A DNA stretch of 6,042 nt from an uncultured Chloroflexota bacterium (GTDB lineage Bacteria; Chloroflexota; Limnocylindria; Limnocylindrales; CSP1-4). This document shows, in pieces, positions 5,808 to 6,042 of this stretch. The stretch is from NCBI GenBank assembly GCA_903930745.1, contig CAIYZX010000282.1, positions 1 through 6,042 on the forward strand. The letters run 5' to 3'. Position 1 is the first letter of the stretch, and the number at the start of each line of letters is the position of its first letter. The position numbers and the translations under genes are program-made. The notes under the pieces are model-generated. The model searched no databases, had not been told where the DNA came from, and worked only from the letters and a program-made list of their open reading frames with translations.

Positions 5808-6042
5808 GGTGCGAGAGCCGCAGGAGCCGCTCGTGGTGGGACGGCGGGGCGGCCACGAGGCCCACCGTTGCCGTCGCCTTGTCCACATCAAACCACGGCC
5901 CGCCCGCGGGATCCGTGACGCGCGCGCCCGCGCGCTCCGCGATCAGCCCGGCGGCGGCGATGTCCCACGCGGACATGCCCGCGGACTGGATGAACGCGTC
6001 GTACCGCCCGTTGCCCACGTAGGCCAGGGCCAGGGCCGCGGA
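5800..6042 (-). CDS. Inositol monophosphatase family protein (C-terminal part)
   Basis: Only the last 80 codons are in the window; the reading frame is open to the right edge, so the start is outside. The visible part begins SAALALAYVGNGRYDAF and contains WDIAAAGLIAERAGA, which fits the C-terminal inositol-monophosphatase signature. The Asp in WDIAAAG is the family's metal ligand in the active site. This is followed by RVTDPAGGPWF and a short C-terminal tail. Members are Mg-dependent phosphatases acting on inositol phosphates, fructose-1,6-bisphosphate, histidinol phosphate or PAP; the fragment cannot decide between these. The GTG at 6016-6018 is an internal Val codon, not the start, because conserved family sequence continues upstream of it. 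The gene converges on the exonuclease gene with 25 bp between stop codons, and a hairpin overlaps its stop. Confidence 0.88.
   Translation of the reverse strand, partial: SAALALAYVGNGRYDAFIQSAGMSAWDIAAAGLIAERAGARVTDPAGGPWFDVDKATATVGLVAAPPSHHERLLRLSHPR

Noticed and set aside
3318..5891. An 857-codon open frame on the minus strand antisense to the regulator, pncA, SRPBCC and exonuclease genes
   Set aside because: It crosses four genes with clear family motifs on the plus strand, its translation is rich in His, Arg and Gly without any domain, and it runs through the convergent hairpin. It is a GC-driven shadow.

Overview
The window is a compact, very GC-rich bacterial chromosome segment with six protein-coding genes (one cut by the right edge) and almost no non-coding DNA. 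It carries a homodimeric (AceE-type) pyruvate dehydrogenase E1, a KdpE-like OmpR/PhoB-family response regulator, a nicotinamidase, a membrane-anchored SRPBCC protein, a stand-alone 5'-3' exonuclease of the DNA polymerase I N-terminal type, and an inositol-monophosphatase-family protein. The base composition, TANNNT-like -10 boxes, weak Shine-Dalgarno sites and AceE-type E1 suggest a high-GC lineage such as Actinomycetota or one of the high-GC Chloroflexota classes (Limnocylindria/Ellin6529-like). This placement is inference; no rRNA or other phylogenetic marker is present. No tRNA, rRNA, CRISPR array, insertion sequence, integrase or phage gene was seen.

Layout: aceE occupies the left 2.7 kb on the minus strand. 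A 196-bp divergent intergenic region (2686-2881) separates it from the response regulator on the plus strand. That region holds the most interesting non-coding structure: an exact 8-bp direct repeat with 11-bp phasing, the geometry bound by OmpR/PhoB-family regulators, followed by three perfect palindromes running into the regulator's start codon. The regulator is followed, after 58 bp, by pncA, then the SRPBCC gene (13-bp gap) and the exonuclease gene (8-bp gap). These last three genes are almost certainly one transcript. A strong hairpin in the 25-bp convergent gap separates the exonuclease from the minus-strand inositol-monophosphatase gene and overlaps that gene's stop codon.

Functionally, aceE feeds acetyl-CoA synthesis, but its E2 and E3 partners are not in view. 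The response regulator has no adjacent sensor kinase, so it is an orphan within this window and may autoregulate through the direct repeat, possibly also affecting aceE. The pncA-SRPBCC-exonuclease cluster joins NAD salvage, a probable lipid- or hydrophobic-ligand-binding protein and a DNA nuclease with no obvious shared pathway. Overall this is an ordinary housekeeping region. I do not see a clearly novel multi-gene system, and the findings are modest regulatory and contextual points.
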